A program made the position numbers and the translations under genes. Positions 52,101-61,118 of a DNA stretch of 64,000 nt are shown in pieces (the first letter of the stretch is position 1; the number at the start of each line of letters is the position of its first letter). The notes beneath the pieces were generated by a model. That model made no database searches, was not told the DNA's origin, and saw only the letters and a program-made list of their open reading frames with translations. This DNA comes from Anaeramoeba flamelloides (taxonomy: Eukaryota > Metamonada > Anaeramoebidae): the NCBI GenBank assembly GCA_027625915.1, contig JANTQA010000072.1, positions 3,844,001-3,908,000 on the forward strand, given 5' to 3'.

Positions 52101-54322
52101 TTTAAATTTTTGTATTGAAGAAATAAAGAATCAATTGGGAAAACAATATTTCCTTTAGACCATTTATACGCGTTTGACTTTGAGAATAATAATGGTGCCT
52201 TTTTAATAAAGATTTCAATCACTCTTGTTTGTTGAAATAGTTTTTTTTTATTTTTTTTTGAATCAAGATCGTTTTCTTCTTTTTTAGATTGATCAGAATC
52301 ATCATCATCATCATCATCATCATCATTTTGATTATTTTCTTCCTCACTCATGTAAGAATCATCCTCGTCGCCGCTGTATTCATCAATATCATCCAATTCG
52401 TAGTCAAATTCTTTTAGTTGCTTAATTAATAATTTATTTATTTTATTGATCAATTCTAAATTTTTAAAAGCAAGAATTTTGATATCTTTTTCTAAATATA
52501 CTAACATTAATAAACATATACTTTCAACTTTTTCAATATCAAAATCAACAATTAAATCAAAAGTGTGATCGTACCCGCAAAGATCCAATAATCTAATATC
52601 ATGGAAACCATCTTCAGTCATTAAATCGTTATGCCATATTTGCAAGAGTTGATTTAATTGGTTCAAAGAGAATTCGATTAATTTAAAAAAATGGAAAGGT
52701 ATTTGACTAATAAATTTGGAAAATTCATGAATAATAACTGGTCTCAGGTCAGGTTGGTTTTGAACAATTCTCTTTAATGCATTAAACGAGTGTAAGGCAA
52801 TATCCTGTTGCTGATGTAAAGTGTATTTTACAAATATTGAAATGATTTGTTCTGAGTAGGGCAAAATAATTGGGATGATTTTACTTAGATAATAAAAAAA
52901 TTGTAAATATTCTGGTTTGTCCCTGGTTATAAATTCTTGATGAACTTTGTTTTGTGAATACCAATTGATATTACCAATTTGTTGATCTGTAATTTTGACT
53001 GATTCTTTTAATAAATCTTCAAACTTTGTTAAATATTTTTTAATTTCATTTTTTTTTGTTTTTTTTCCATTATTATTACTATTGTTGTTGTTGCTGTTGT
53101 TGTTTTCTTCATCTTTGTTGTTTTTGCTAGTTTCTTCATCTTTGTAGTTTTTCTCGTTCTTATTATATTTAATCCAAAGTTTATGGAATGCTCTAATTGA
53201 TAATGACACCTTTGGAAATAATTTTTTACCAGATTTGGATAATTTTAAAATGATTGATTCCATTGCAAATATTAAATCATATTCAGATATAGATAAAATA
53301 ATTGAAATTAAATATGGGTAACATTTTTTCTTTGAGATTATATTTTTTGTTTTCTTGGTATCAAAAAATAATTTGTTAACAATTATATTTAATATTTTTT
53401 TAATTTTCTTTTCTTCTATTGTTTGACTAAATCGAATAATAATACATTCAATGAAATATGACAAGATTTTGATAACTTCATTTTTATATTTATTTGATAA
53501 TAATTTATTATTCAATGAAATTTTTAAAAAAGACTCAATATTTTTTTCAAAATTACTTTGATCTAGGCAGCATAAGGAACTAACCATTAACTTTAATCCA
53601 AAAATGATAGTTTTTGAATTTTGTAATAAGTTTTTTGATACTTGCAAATATTCTTTCATTAAATTAATCCATTCTTCGTTTTCAAAAAAGGATTTGAATT
53701 CTTTTGATTTTTTATAAGTGTTTAATAAAATGTTTGATAAAAATAGTGTTTTTTCAATGCCTTGTCGGGTTTTTTTCTTTATATTTCGATCTTCTTCAAT
53801 GTCTTTTTTCTTTTCTTGTTTTTCTTTATCTTGCTCTTCTTCCTTATCATTATCAGCATTATTTTTATCAACAGTATAAATATTTTTTAAAAATTTAATA
53901 GATTTTTTAAGATTTCTTTTATTGTTTACTTGTAAACTTATACAAGAAAATATTTTATTTATACCATCAAGACTAAGAATTTTATAATTGACTTTTTTTT
54001 GAATATATTGCTTTAAGATTAATTTTGAACATTTTTCAAAATCAATTTCACAAAGTAAATTTAATAATTCTTCATAATTAAATAATACACTTTTTAGATT
54101 TAAAATTTTAATATCTTCTTTAGAAGACAATTTTAATAACGTTTCAAAATTAAGAATTTGTTTAAAACATAAATCAATGTAAGATTCAATAATTTGATTT
54201 CTTTTTTTGGTTTTTTCATCTTCGTTTACATCTTTATCTTGTTCTTTATCCTTTTTTTTTGTTTTTTTATTGGTTTGATTTTTGTTTCCTTTTGCTGTTT
54301 TTTGATAATTTTTAAATATTTT
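46172..54322 (-). CDS. FRY: Furry/Mor2/Tao3-family giant scaffold protein (N-terminus incomplete)
   Basis: One frame runs uninterrupted from 54322 to the stop at 46172-46174, giving 2716 residues with no internal intron. Family landmarks appear in Furry order: SIRAFHKLW (about 53170), ALHSFNALKRIVQNQPDLRP then FFKLIEFSLNQLNQLLQIW (about 52640-52790), LQRWENYSMVLSSCS (about 51755), RRHLSNLLSYRRKDLSFKL, FLDGIWTAL, LGFDHKQEFVKRHARLLLSN (about 49650-49710) and SRSHQIYRNL (about 49335). Furry proteins are HEAT-like scaffolds that promote NDR/LATS kinase signalling and control cell polarity and morphogenesis. Low-complexity inserts include an Asp run (about 52290-52330), an Asn-Thr repeat (48860-49010) and a 250-residue charged block (46900-47700). 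No in-frame ATG lies near the 5' end. A TTG at 54130 is not a credible start, because good coding sequence (IIESYIDLCFKQILNFETLL) lies upstream. Confidence 0.9.
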   Translation of the reverse strand, partial: KIFKNYQKTAKGNKNQTNKKTKKKDKEQDKDVNEDEKTKKRNQIIESYIDLCFKQILNFETLLKLSSKEDIKILNLKSVLFNYEELLNLLCEIDFEKCSKLILKQYIQKKVNYKILSLDGINKIFSCISLQVNNKRNLKKSIKFLKNIYTVDKNNADNDKEEEQDKEKQEKKKDIEEDRNIKKKTRQGIEKTLFLSNILLNTYKKSKEFKSFFENEEWINLMKEYLQVSKNLLQNSKTIIFGLKLMVSSLCCLDQSNFEKNIESFLKISLNNKLLSNKYKNEVIKILSYFIECIIIRFSQTIEEKKIKKILNIIVNKLFFDTKKTKNIISKKKCYPYLISIILSISEYDLIFAMESIILKLSKSGKKLFPKVSLSIRAFHKLWIKYNKNEKNYKDEETSKNNKDEENNNSNNNNSNNNGKKTKKNEIKKYLTKFEDLLKESVKITDQQIGNINWYSQNKVHQEFITRDKPEYLQFFYYLSKIIPIILPYSEQIISIFVKYTLHQQQDIALHSFNALKRIVQNQPDLRPVIIHEFSKFISQIPFHFFKLIEFSLNQLNQLLQIWHNDLMTEDGFHDIRLLDLCGYDHTFDLIVDFDIEKVESICLLMLVYLEKDIKILAFKNLELINKINKLLIKQLKEFDYELDDIDEYSGDEDDSYMSEEENNQNDDDDDDDDDSDQSKKEENDLDSKKNKKKLFQQTRVIEIFIKKAPLLFSKSNAYKWSKGNIVFPIDSLFLQYKNLKKIESNDLLKDNENNIDEEEKEITEENVEELLEQYKELIQYEDSANEYKYIYILSEIIKEISNQIPNIIKIIFPILKNQLKELNDFILKKLSDKRSLKLVKKNNTYNLKDELQRWENYSMVLSSCSNTDIIKENEIKNLLILLQKFYKSSISVHKNAAILSLSKIHFKSFHFVNGFLKNICKAIFNKQHKKKGYKKRNEKLSSITVIYRLFLDQLTVADFHENKSIQNEIYYFIQNSINYFLSPNFKKKLINLTLKYNLFLLFRKFSILMNNNDEPDDDYIIINKHNKQIDQEMDKGKKEKKKSQKKNEKNQKKKKEKMEILNFDDRKKYFLNLIIFTGFQKEGKDRFHYEKKHFEHIINPKLKNEEKRQSLLEFFINESKSIQFICLNIMSELLKGKMFEIDILKKDKSIILSWIYELLLSNEANHHKVAKVAIQNLFQNNENELLEYYLKKSYSAKASWAKGFVLSICKALHQRKIQLPIEKLINFLIYNIGSISKTIRIEIVKLWNMYKTEILTEEQIKTLPVITSDQAEIPERIYEQRRHLSNLLSYRRKDLSFKLILEATKRYTILQHEINGNIDFKSRFEIHYRKDCILEYLIHWIQQFEYIHGNSRSKKQFHQIFASLLTITMKNRPLNTSFLDGIWTALSIKSKNITGIVQSLFSCSIGDFQIEYLLTSKQIIHHFSKFSKEKLFKIVLKDKLLQYFTLKKRKNKKQKLENESMFESNNSAMSGDSENNQLMNMVNNTLANLDDDIEKDNSMNKITRLDFVIVLLSEIIIQISESLIFLKLPLLLQIILLGFDHKQEFVKRHARLLLSNLIIRVVMNKKEIENQLALNLSNKILKKITTKNYQFWKNETISITKINIESEIKLKQFLDDLLNLFSLFDQNLKENYFKESLQWIISKPNKDIYENKKHLFIISRSHQIYRNLIGVPTEIHIKELINNFQYIINREKNTDFSWIIYENLKTFKMLIMNMQSSIKTIPQIFWTLIALLKTKNEYIFELILDILNIIVDRDFFNDSKDSENVSNLDSNTNTNQNLNTNTNTNTNTNTNTNTDTDTNTNSTNNSSSNDNSNSSSKDNSDSKNSSNTDSVSIYDILLKAKPKNFKKIMKFQGLQPLIFNGFQFENTFQKTIILLSKLLLLPSNKIIQKGNIKFVQNIGSLLPFLIEIYPKKNYAFVLDPKAKKKKFFNKNENNYQELLSGEEEDEEDQRDEEIKMRNFKFRKEEFLKQKNNCLMIINSIIKKSENLEFNNLADILKNFKNDAYNNSPIDFIKAIKKPFFSILTPKFKIKLFEFLLEMIGLSTKRYRINYFLFFEMFFSDYVLTNKNLSQVNKKVLSNLIKNLGNEFSEKMTKIIKKIINHSNFQINKQLKIEYETTYSNRSINILLNENNSITAFYKGLNKFPILINGDELLTIRNQFKDQLIKEKQILKEKLDLKEMKKKGTIKLKRSKKKDKDKGKRKGKGKEKGENKEEEKKDPQKIDRKMEQSPSKNFLQEIYDLVSSDNEESYNYYSRNSQFNTLYDDDYNGQEMLTEENDEDEDESFYNNETGDFFPELDETQNDISKLIGNYAGDTLRIKKRNTTTPMKNLASFLNILMSEEEGQDKSMATNSTEDNSLSEKDKKGNGKDDNKGSNNNNKASNNNNVNDLNKKKKIDDKMDNFGKQQNKEIKKGQKILENNNKKIEKGDKDNKNKVAKSDLKNIDRSDEKIDDGQQNDDQQGLEQDILELERMLTIKETQMDKNDKSIIKIDGIILKKEELQKIKEKIQEKNQKFIKECENAEYDKPVEYLTAINISTKLIQSKVEQYYFIENSLCNLFENTLKREFTNKDILSDKCLNQFKYNLLFKAEGDKYYNKLNDRLTKAKSKKMHRFQRFLTNRTKFIQKIIDLDHQYIQSLNEIEEVIQNIEKNGFEKNIEKILAKKLIQFHLQLLLLFKCFLELRKLGRVIVAGTTSVIIEYIEKTDELIEKNQNISTK

Positions 54323-54997
54323 TAAAGATGTATATAAAAATACTATCTCTGTTGCAATGGTTTTTAAATTGGTTGAATAATCTTTTGATTGTAAATTATA
54401 TTTATTAAAGCTATTACATATTAATTTTTTGATTTTTATTATTATTATTATTATTTGAATGAGAAAAGAAATAAAATGTTGATTTAAATTTTGATAAAAT
54501 TTTTATATTAAAAAAAAAAACACTTTAAAAAACATCAAAAACTGATTTACATCTTCCTTTGTGTGATCATAGTGTGTGAAAAAAAAAAAAATAAAATAAA
54601 ATTTCATAATGAATTTTTTTTATCATTTGATCTTTTTATAATTAAATTTGATATATTGATAATAAAATTACGATATTATTGTTGTTTTAAAAAAGTGTAA
54701 TAGTAAATTTTTTTAATAAAACACTAAAAATAGGTCTGTTGTGGGTTTATCTATTTTATAAGTACTTTTGAAAACCTTTGTGTCACACTTTTTGAAAATA
54801 ACTTTAACATGGTAATTTTTTTTTTTTTTTTTTTTTTTGGAAAAAAGTTTTAAAATAAATTAATTTGTTTTAAATTTGTACTTAAAACAATAAAATTTAA
54901 TTTTTTTCAACACTTAATGATTTTTGAAATTTTTTCGATCAATTTAGAAGTTAAATTTTTTCGAATTGTTAGTATTAATAACTTTTACTAAACTAAA
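54323..54997. other. 5' flank of Furry gene: probable missing first coding segment
   Basis: On the minus strand a second frame, offset from the Furry frame, is open from about 54500 to 54260. It reads protein-like (LQSKDYSTNLKTIATEIVFL then TSLKIFKNYQK). The two frames overlap at a seven-T run (plus strand 54298-54304). Joining them would need a one-base indel there or an unseen splice. A TAG acceptor-like site lies near 54410. The rest, up to the transposon at 54998, is AT-rich with a run of 22 T near 54818. Confidence 0.5.
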
Positions 54998-55133
54998 ATT
55001 CAAAATAAATGGCCCACCTTATATTTCAATTTTGAATTGTATTTGTATTGTTAGAAGTGTTTCCTCTAATAATTAAAATTTGAAAATAAATCATTTTTTC
55101 TCTTTTTATTTTTTCTTTCAGTATTTTGTTAAA

Positions 55134-55659
55134 ATGGAAAATGAAAATCAAAATTATCCAGAACCTGAAATAAGATTGAACATTGTTCTGTTAAATAAAC
55201 AGGGTTATTCTCAGCGTAATATCGCAATGAGACTGAATATTAGTCGAAGAAAGGTTCGATACTGGATTGAAAACTGGAGTAATGAAAAAAGATTGCATAA
55301 TAAAAAGAAAAAGAAAAAGAGTTTTTCAATACAATTATCGGAATTTGTTAAAAATGCCACACAAAATAACAGGTCACTGAGTAGCAAGCAATTATCAAAA
55401 ATTGCTCAAGAAAGATTCCCTAATGAACACTGTTCTGAATCAACCATCTACCGAATAAGAAAATCTTTGAAATTTGACTATAAACCACCTCGCATCCGCC
55501 AATTTTTAACTGAACTGCAAAAAGCAAAAAGAATTTTATTTGCTTTAGACATGGAATCAACTAAAACAAATTGGAATCGGGTAATATTTTCTGATGAGTC
55601 CTGGTTTTATATAAACTCACAAACAAGAAAAATTTGGAGAATGCCAAATGAAAAATCAG

Positions 55660-55693
<34 letters not shown>

Positions 55694-56222
55694 CCTTTCT
55701 AACTTATTTTTAAATAAAAAAGAATCTGTCTTTCAAGAAAAAAAACATTATGATGAAAAGGTTTTAATTTGGGGTGCTTTTGGAGTTGATTTTAAATCTC
55801 GTTTAATTGTTATTAATGGGAGTATTAATACTCACATTTATATCAAAGAAATTCTCAAAAAGTCGAAAATCATCAAAAAGGCAAATGAAAAATTTGGGGA
55901 ATTCTGTTGGATATTTCAACAAGATGGCGCAAGACCACACACGTCAACAATAACAATGAGTTACTTAAGATACAGATGCAATGTTTTGCATCCATGGCCA
56001 CCAAATAGTCCCGATTTAAATCCCATTGAAAATCTTTTGGCAATAATGGATAAAAGATTTTCAATTGATAGACCAAAAAATAAGAAAGAATTTACTAAAA
56101 AATTGAAAAAAATTTGGAAAGAAGTAACAGATGAATTAATGGAAAAATTGGTTTCAAATATGACAAAGAGATTAGATTTAGTTATTCAAAGGGAAGGAGA
56201 ATCGATAAATGGGTTTTATTAA
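55134..56222 (+). CDS. Tc1/mariner transposase with a 63-nt in-frame intron
   Basis: Exons 55134-55659 and 55723-56222 give 341 residues. The N-terminus is a helix-turn-helix (NKQGYSQRNIAMRLNISRRK, residues about 22-41) followed by a basic linker. The catalytic triad is intact: Asp in IFSDESWFY, Asp in WIFQQDGARPHTS, and Glu in PDLNPIEN, with 34 residues between the second Asp and the Glu (DD34E), the Tc1 pattern. The intron 55660-55722 has GTATTT, a long T run, CTAAC and an AAAAAG end. It is a multiple of three and free of stops, so unspliced RNA would add 21 mostly Phe/Leu/Ile residues between the first two catalytic blocks. The enzyme cuts and pastes the element at TA sites. No break is visible, so it may be active or recently so. 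Confidence 0.88.
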
Positions 56223-56254
56223 TTTTAAAAAAAAATTTTTTTCATGTAATGCTT

Positions 56255-56451
56255 AATTCAAAATAAATGGCCCAATTTTTTTTAAAATTTTTTTTTAACT
56301 TTTTTTATTTTATTTTTTGAAGAAAAACAAATACCCCTGGAGTAGTGAACCAAAAACTAAAATAAAAATTTTGATATTATAATAGATAACTACAAGTATT
56401 AAAAATATTTTTCTTTAAATTTTGATTTTTGATGGGCCAATGATTTTGAAT
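56255..56451. mobile_element. Family M miniature element, copy 2, at the 3' end of the Tc1-like transposon
   Basis: TAATTCAAAATAAATGGCCC on the left and GGGCCAATGATTTTGAAT on the right. The interior AAAAATTTTGATATTATAAT and AGATAACTAC blocks match copies at 38678 and 61119. It begins 32 bp after the transposase stop. Confidence 0.7.
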
Positions 56452-56683
56452 GATAGTTTAGTATAAAAAGAGTGTATTAACTGAAATTTTTGTTTGTATT
56501 TAGAATTAAAAACAAATATTTATTTAAGAAATGATGCTTTCAAAAAACCTAAGATTTAATTCATATTTTTTTAAAAATAAAAATAAAATTAATAATCAAA
56601 AAAATTCCATAACAATTTAACATTCAATTATTTTCCTAAATCATTGAACTTTTTCATTTTTTTTTTTTTTTTTTATTTAACAG

Positions 56684-56873
56684 CCAAAGGTCTTCTCCAA
56701 GAAATGTAATTGTTGAACCAAAAGCTGAAAAAAAATATGAATTCCCAAATTGTAACTTTCAAATGTCCCAGTTTATTTGTGAAAAAGAATGCAACAAACA
56801 AGATATATCATACACAATTTTTAATAAGTTCCTTAGACCAAAGCGAACATTAAATTTGGCTTATAGGTCATGA
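56684..56873 (+). CDS. Orphan terminal exon, 63 codons, unknown protein
   Basis: A strong acceptor (long T run, then ATTTAACAG) is followed by an open frame ending TGA 56871-56873. It encodes PRNVIVEPKAEKKYEFPNCN, then FQMSQFICEKECNKQDISYT and a basic end RPKRTLNLAYRS. Codon and residue use look genuinely coding, and the four cysteines are in an N-C / I-C / E-C / K-rich setting. The sequence just upstream (about 56575-56650) resembles 33110-33170 in WDR82 intron 4. The exons before it are not visible between here and the Furry gene, and the Tc1-like element lies directly upstream. It could be the last exon of a gene interrupted by that element, or a fragment. No family was recognised. Confidence 0.45.
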
Positions 56874-59172
56874 AGAAATTAATAAAAAATCAGAGAACTT
56901 CAAATAAAAAACTTGTTCTTACACGTCAATGAAAGTACAAAAATTGTAGTCGCTTTTTTTAATTGTCAACACTTTTGTTTTTAAAAATTTTTTACAAATT
57001 TGGAGATGAAATAAAAAAAATCAAAATCTAATAAATTCCAATTTTGGGTTTTTACAATTGAAACTTTTACTCAAAACACCTTTTTGGATTTTTGAGTTTA
57101 TAAAAAATAGTTTCCAGTTTTTAAAAGTTAACAAATAATTTTCTTTTGGACATCTTTCAAAAATTTCAATTAAATTCAAAATGTTATCTTTTGTTGATTA
57201 TTTTTTTTTTAGCCCTTTTTTGTGCTTTCAAAAACTTTTAACAAGTTTATGGAAATTTGAAAATATTAGAAAGAATATCAAAAACTGAAAGGATCAGAAT
57301 TGTCAGGCCGAAAGTTTAAAAAAGTCTTAAAAATATTTAAGGGGTTTTGCTATCCTTGTTGTGTTTGTTTTAACAAATATAAATAATAACTGTCAAACGA
57401 AAGATTTAAAACAAACTATGAAGAGGGTTAATAGAAAATTAATGTATTGAATAAACCAAAAGTTTATTTTAATTAAATTTTTAAAAATTACAAAATTTTA
57501 AAAGTGTTTTAAAAATATGAGTATAAAAAGTTTTATACGTTTTTCTCAAACTTTTTGGTCCAGTCTTTTTACAGCTGTGTGTCAGAATTTTTAAAACTTT
57601 TGTTACTCTCTTTTTTAAAGCAACTAAATAAATTTTTTCCGAACTTTTTCATTATTATTCTTACAAACGAAACCTACGTGTGTAAGGGTGCTTTTTATAA
57701 AGTTAAATTATAAAAAGTTCAATCCTTTAAACACATAATAGTCGAATATTTTACATTAATTTACGATATTTTTCCTTTTCACAGTAACTCTGAATTCGTA
57801 AATTCTTTGCTGGGAATTTGTTAAAAATTGTTTCTTTTGAGAATAAATGAAGGATATTAATGAAATACAGCCAAAAACTAAATCAGAACTTTTCTCTTTT
57901 CTTCTTTTAAGACATGTTGATGTTGCATGTTGTTCAAAACACAAGGATAAATTGAGAAAATTGAATTACATTTTTCAGGGGATAAAACTTTTCTGTTTCA
58001 TCCTCTTTTTTTCCATTTCCCAAAAAATATTCACCCATAAAATTATTCATTTAAATTAAAAACGAATGAAGAAGTAAGTGCTTTGCTAAAATAAAAGTTG
58101 TTGTTTATGAAAAAAAAAATGCTAATTTATTCTATAAGGGCTATACTTTGGCCTTGTAGAGTGTTGGTTTGTCATGTAAGTTTACTTTCGTTTCTCAAAA
58201 AGAATTTTCATTCTGAGAAAATTGAACAAAAATAATTTACTAATTTCGAAGTGATAATCAATACTGCCATTTTCCAATTAAGATAGAAAAATTTTTATTT
58301 CAGGTTCTCACATATTTTTCCATTGATTGGATTATAAATCGCTGAAAAAAACGAGATTTTCTCAAGATCATTTGATCATGATAATTCGGTCGTGAGTTTT
58401 TTTTGATTTGGTTCTCTTTGTTTTTGAAACTTTGAGATAAAATTTATTTTTTTTTTATTTGAAAATAACAGTAAAAAAAAAATTTAATACATTCTTTGAA
58501 TGAAAATTTTTTAAAAAAATAACTTAAAGGGATTTTCAAGTAATACAGCCGTTTCAACTCAGGTGTGAATCGCACTCATTCGTTGAATGGTCGAGAAACA
58601 TTTTAAATTGACTTGGAAGGTTTCCCAACCATTCAACGAATGAGTGCGATTCACACCTGAGTTGAAACAGCTGTAACCCAAATTTGAAAACATTTCAAAC
58701 TTGTAAAAACAATATTTAGAATAGTTTGTGTAATTGTTTTGTGTTTTTATGAATTTGAAATGGAAATTCTGAAATACTAAAATCAAATTTTGAAGGATCT
58801 AAGAAAGGTAACTTTCCGAAAAGGTTTGGAATTGTGGAAATTTATCATTTTTTCTGAAAGAAATTCTCAGTCGTGTAATTTGAATGAGATTATAGAACTC
58901 TTTCAAGTGGGTTTTTATCAACAATTTCCCCGTTTTCACCTCAAAGAAATAGATTTAGTTTTTCAAAAATCTTTGTACTTTAAAATTTCGAAAAAAAATG
59001 TTGTAAAAACATTTTGCTCTTAAAATTCAAATCATAAAGAAACACAAACAAGTAATAAGCACATAATACTGTTTGTTGAAAAAAAAAAATGAACAAAACT
59101 GTGTCTTCAATTTGCAACAAAACAGTAGGATCAAGAAATCTTAATTTCAAAAGCAAACATCAAGATAGACTG
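56874..59172. other. Region between orphan exon and small minus-strand gene
   Basis: About 2.3 kb, slightly less AT-rich than elsewhere. It contains a perfect small foldback element (58546-58673). Plus-strand ORFs at 57847-58059 and 58790-59023 have some protein-like stretches (SELFSFLLLRHVDVACCSK; ELFQVGFYQQFPRFHLKEID) but no convincing start or splice partners. I leave them as possible gene remains. Confidence 0.4.
58546..58673. mobile_element. 128-bp foldback miniature element with TACAG ends, family H
   Basis: Arms of about 52 bp are almost perfect inverse copies (left CAGCCGTTTCAACTCAGGTG, right CACCTGAGTTGAAACAGCTG), around a centre of about 25 bp. TA sits at both outer edges (58544-58545, 58674-58675). 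It is GC-richer than its flanks. CAG ends with TA target sites suggest Tc1-type mobilisation. Only one copy is in the window, so a structured regulatory hairpin remains possible. Confidence 0.7.
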
Positions 59173-59680
59173 TCATTTAAAAAAAAATAGACTAAAAAGG
59201 TTCGACAAAGTAACTTGAAAACAATTAAAGAGAAAACAAGAGAGCAATACTGCTGGGCACTTTTGAACAAATTCTGTTTTTGCTTTTTCTCTGAAAAAGG
59301 CGCTATTATTGTTGGTTACAATAAAAAGAAAAAAGAAATTTTGTAAAGAAAAGAAAAATTTACTCTTTTGGCGAAATTGTATGATCAAAATGGATTCTGA
59401 CTCTACTAAAAGATCTTGATCGTTGTACTCGAACTCGTTTTGTTTTAATTCCACTGCTTAACACTTTGTGACACCTCCACTCCAAAAGTGCTTCGCATAC
59501 AGTATCAACAGAAAGTTCAGTGACGCTGGTTAAGGAGTCAATTACCGATGTAAGAAGCCTGTTATTATTTAAATCCAATTTTTCCACAGTTTTTAACCCA
59601 GAAATTTGGTTGACATACAAATTCGCAAGGCCAGTGAAATGTGAAAAAACCTTTTGTAACAAATTAAAGGATGTGTCCAT
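59173..59680 (-). CDS. Small two-exon protein of unknown function (144 aa)
   Basis: On the minus strand, the ATG at 59680 opens exon 1 (59680 to 59364). A GTAAAT donor and TTTTTCAG acceptor define a 73-nt intron, and exon 2 (59290 to 59173) ends in TGA. The exons total 435 nt and stay in phase. The protein starts MDTSFNLLQKVFSHFTGLAN, continues with a helix-rich stretch (VNQISGLKTVEKLDLNNNRL), then an Arg-rich block (KTKRVRVQRSRSFSRVR). It ends in a hydrophobic tail (CPAVLLSCFLFNCFQVTLSN) that could anchor it in a membrane. GC and codon use are higher than in the flanks. I do not recognise the family. If the intron is not spliced, exon 1 alone ends at TAA 59360-59362. Confidence 0.45.
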
Positions 59681-61118
59681 CAATTTGATAGTTTAAGAAT
59701 TAAATATAAAAAATAAAAATTAAAGTGAGAGAAATAAAACAGATTTACTTTTTAAAAATTAAATATGATTTGTGTTTTAATCTAAGCTCTAAAATTTCAT
59801 TTGGTTTGGTTTTTTCAATTTTTAATCTTCACTTTTTTTTCAAAAGTAAAAAACTGATACAATTGTTTTAAAAAAGTGAGCCAAAAAGTCTCTGAGTTGT
59901 GTCTTAAATCCACCAATTTTCCCTAGTTTTTATCTAGTTTGTGTTCCATATAAAATATTTGGATTCCTCACTTTTTTAGAATAACTGGGAAATAATTATT
60001 TTTTAAAAATGTTGGATGATAAAGAAAGTTCTAATATGACCTTACATAACATCAACATTCAGTAAACAATTGAAACTTTTATTCTTTTTAAAAAAAAAAA
60101 TTATTCTGAAAAATTCACACCTCAAAGAAAGTAGAAAAAAAAAAGCAAAATCCATTCTAAAACAAAAACCAAGATATTCAATTACTTCTTAAAAAAATCG
60201 TTTTATTTTAAAAGTTCCTAGAACAAATAATACCTCACTAAACCAAAATACTATAAAATCATTTTTATAACTGAATAGTAAGTTTGAAACGAACTCTTAG
60301 TCCTTCAAAACACCCTCAAAACATAGAGTTTTTAATTCGGAATTCTACACAATAGAGAAAGGAGTTTTTTAACGAAAAGAGGAGTGAAGGAAAAGTGATA
60401 TAATTGTCATAAATAACTTTCGCTCATACACTTTTTGATTCTATTTCTTTGTTCACCAAAAGGAAAATAGATTCTTAATATTAAATAAAAATAATATATT
60501 CAATTTGGGATTTTAGGAATGATTTTTTTGAAAACTTGTAGTGAAAATTGTTTGTTGTTATGAGTGAGTTGTTAAACTCGAAGAGAAAATGTTTTAAGCA
60601 ATCAAACTCAATATTAAATTTTGGTAACAATTGGACAATTTAACCTTTTTCAAAACGCAAAAACCAATTTTCAAAACAAGTCTTTTTTACTTTTCTTCTT
60701 GTTCAAAGTCAACACTTAACACACTTCCCGTTTTGTATCGGAACTTCCATTTTGAAAGTTAACTCCTTTGTATTTTGAGAAAATTTCAAATTTGGAATAG
60801 AATTTGATTTAAATTTTTCATACTTTTTCGATTTTTGTAAAAAAAAATTTATAAAATTTTTTGTTTTTTATACAGAAAAATTATCAAAAATTGACTCAAT
60901 TTTCTACTAAAGAATTCCACATTTGGCTTGACACTTATTTGAATTTCTTTTTTTAATAGATGAAAAATATCTTAATTAAAAGATTTTATATTTTGAAAAA
61001 AATTTCATATTTGATATTTCATTTGAAAAATAATTGTTTAATTATAGACTTTTAAAAACCAAGATCATATTCACTTATTATTTATTACAGGTTTCTTAGA
61101 TCAATTTAATCGAAACTA

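Larger units (their letters stand above)
54998..56451 (+). mobile_element. Tc1-like (DD34E) DNA transposon
   Basis: The left inverted end ATTCAAAATAAATGGCCCA starts at 54998. Its inverse, GGGCCAATGATTTTGAAT, ends at about 56451. Between them lies one transposase gene (55134-56222). A second left-type end occurs at 56255, just after the transposase stop, so the last 197 bp look like a complete family M miniature element sharing the same ends. Either that small element landed in the 3' part of the transposon or the transposon lost its own right end. The element lies between the Furry gene and an orphan exon. Confidence 0.8.

Noticed and set aside
46900-53898. Many plus-strand ORFs of 60-126 codons across the Furry gene
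   Set aside because: They are the antisense of K/E/D/N-rich coding sequence, full of F/L/S/I runs, with no splice partners or domain signals.
54130-54130. TTG at 54130 as the start of the Furry protein
   Set aside because: Protein-like sequence continues upstream in the same frame to 54322, and a TTG start is not expected in a nuclear gene.
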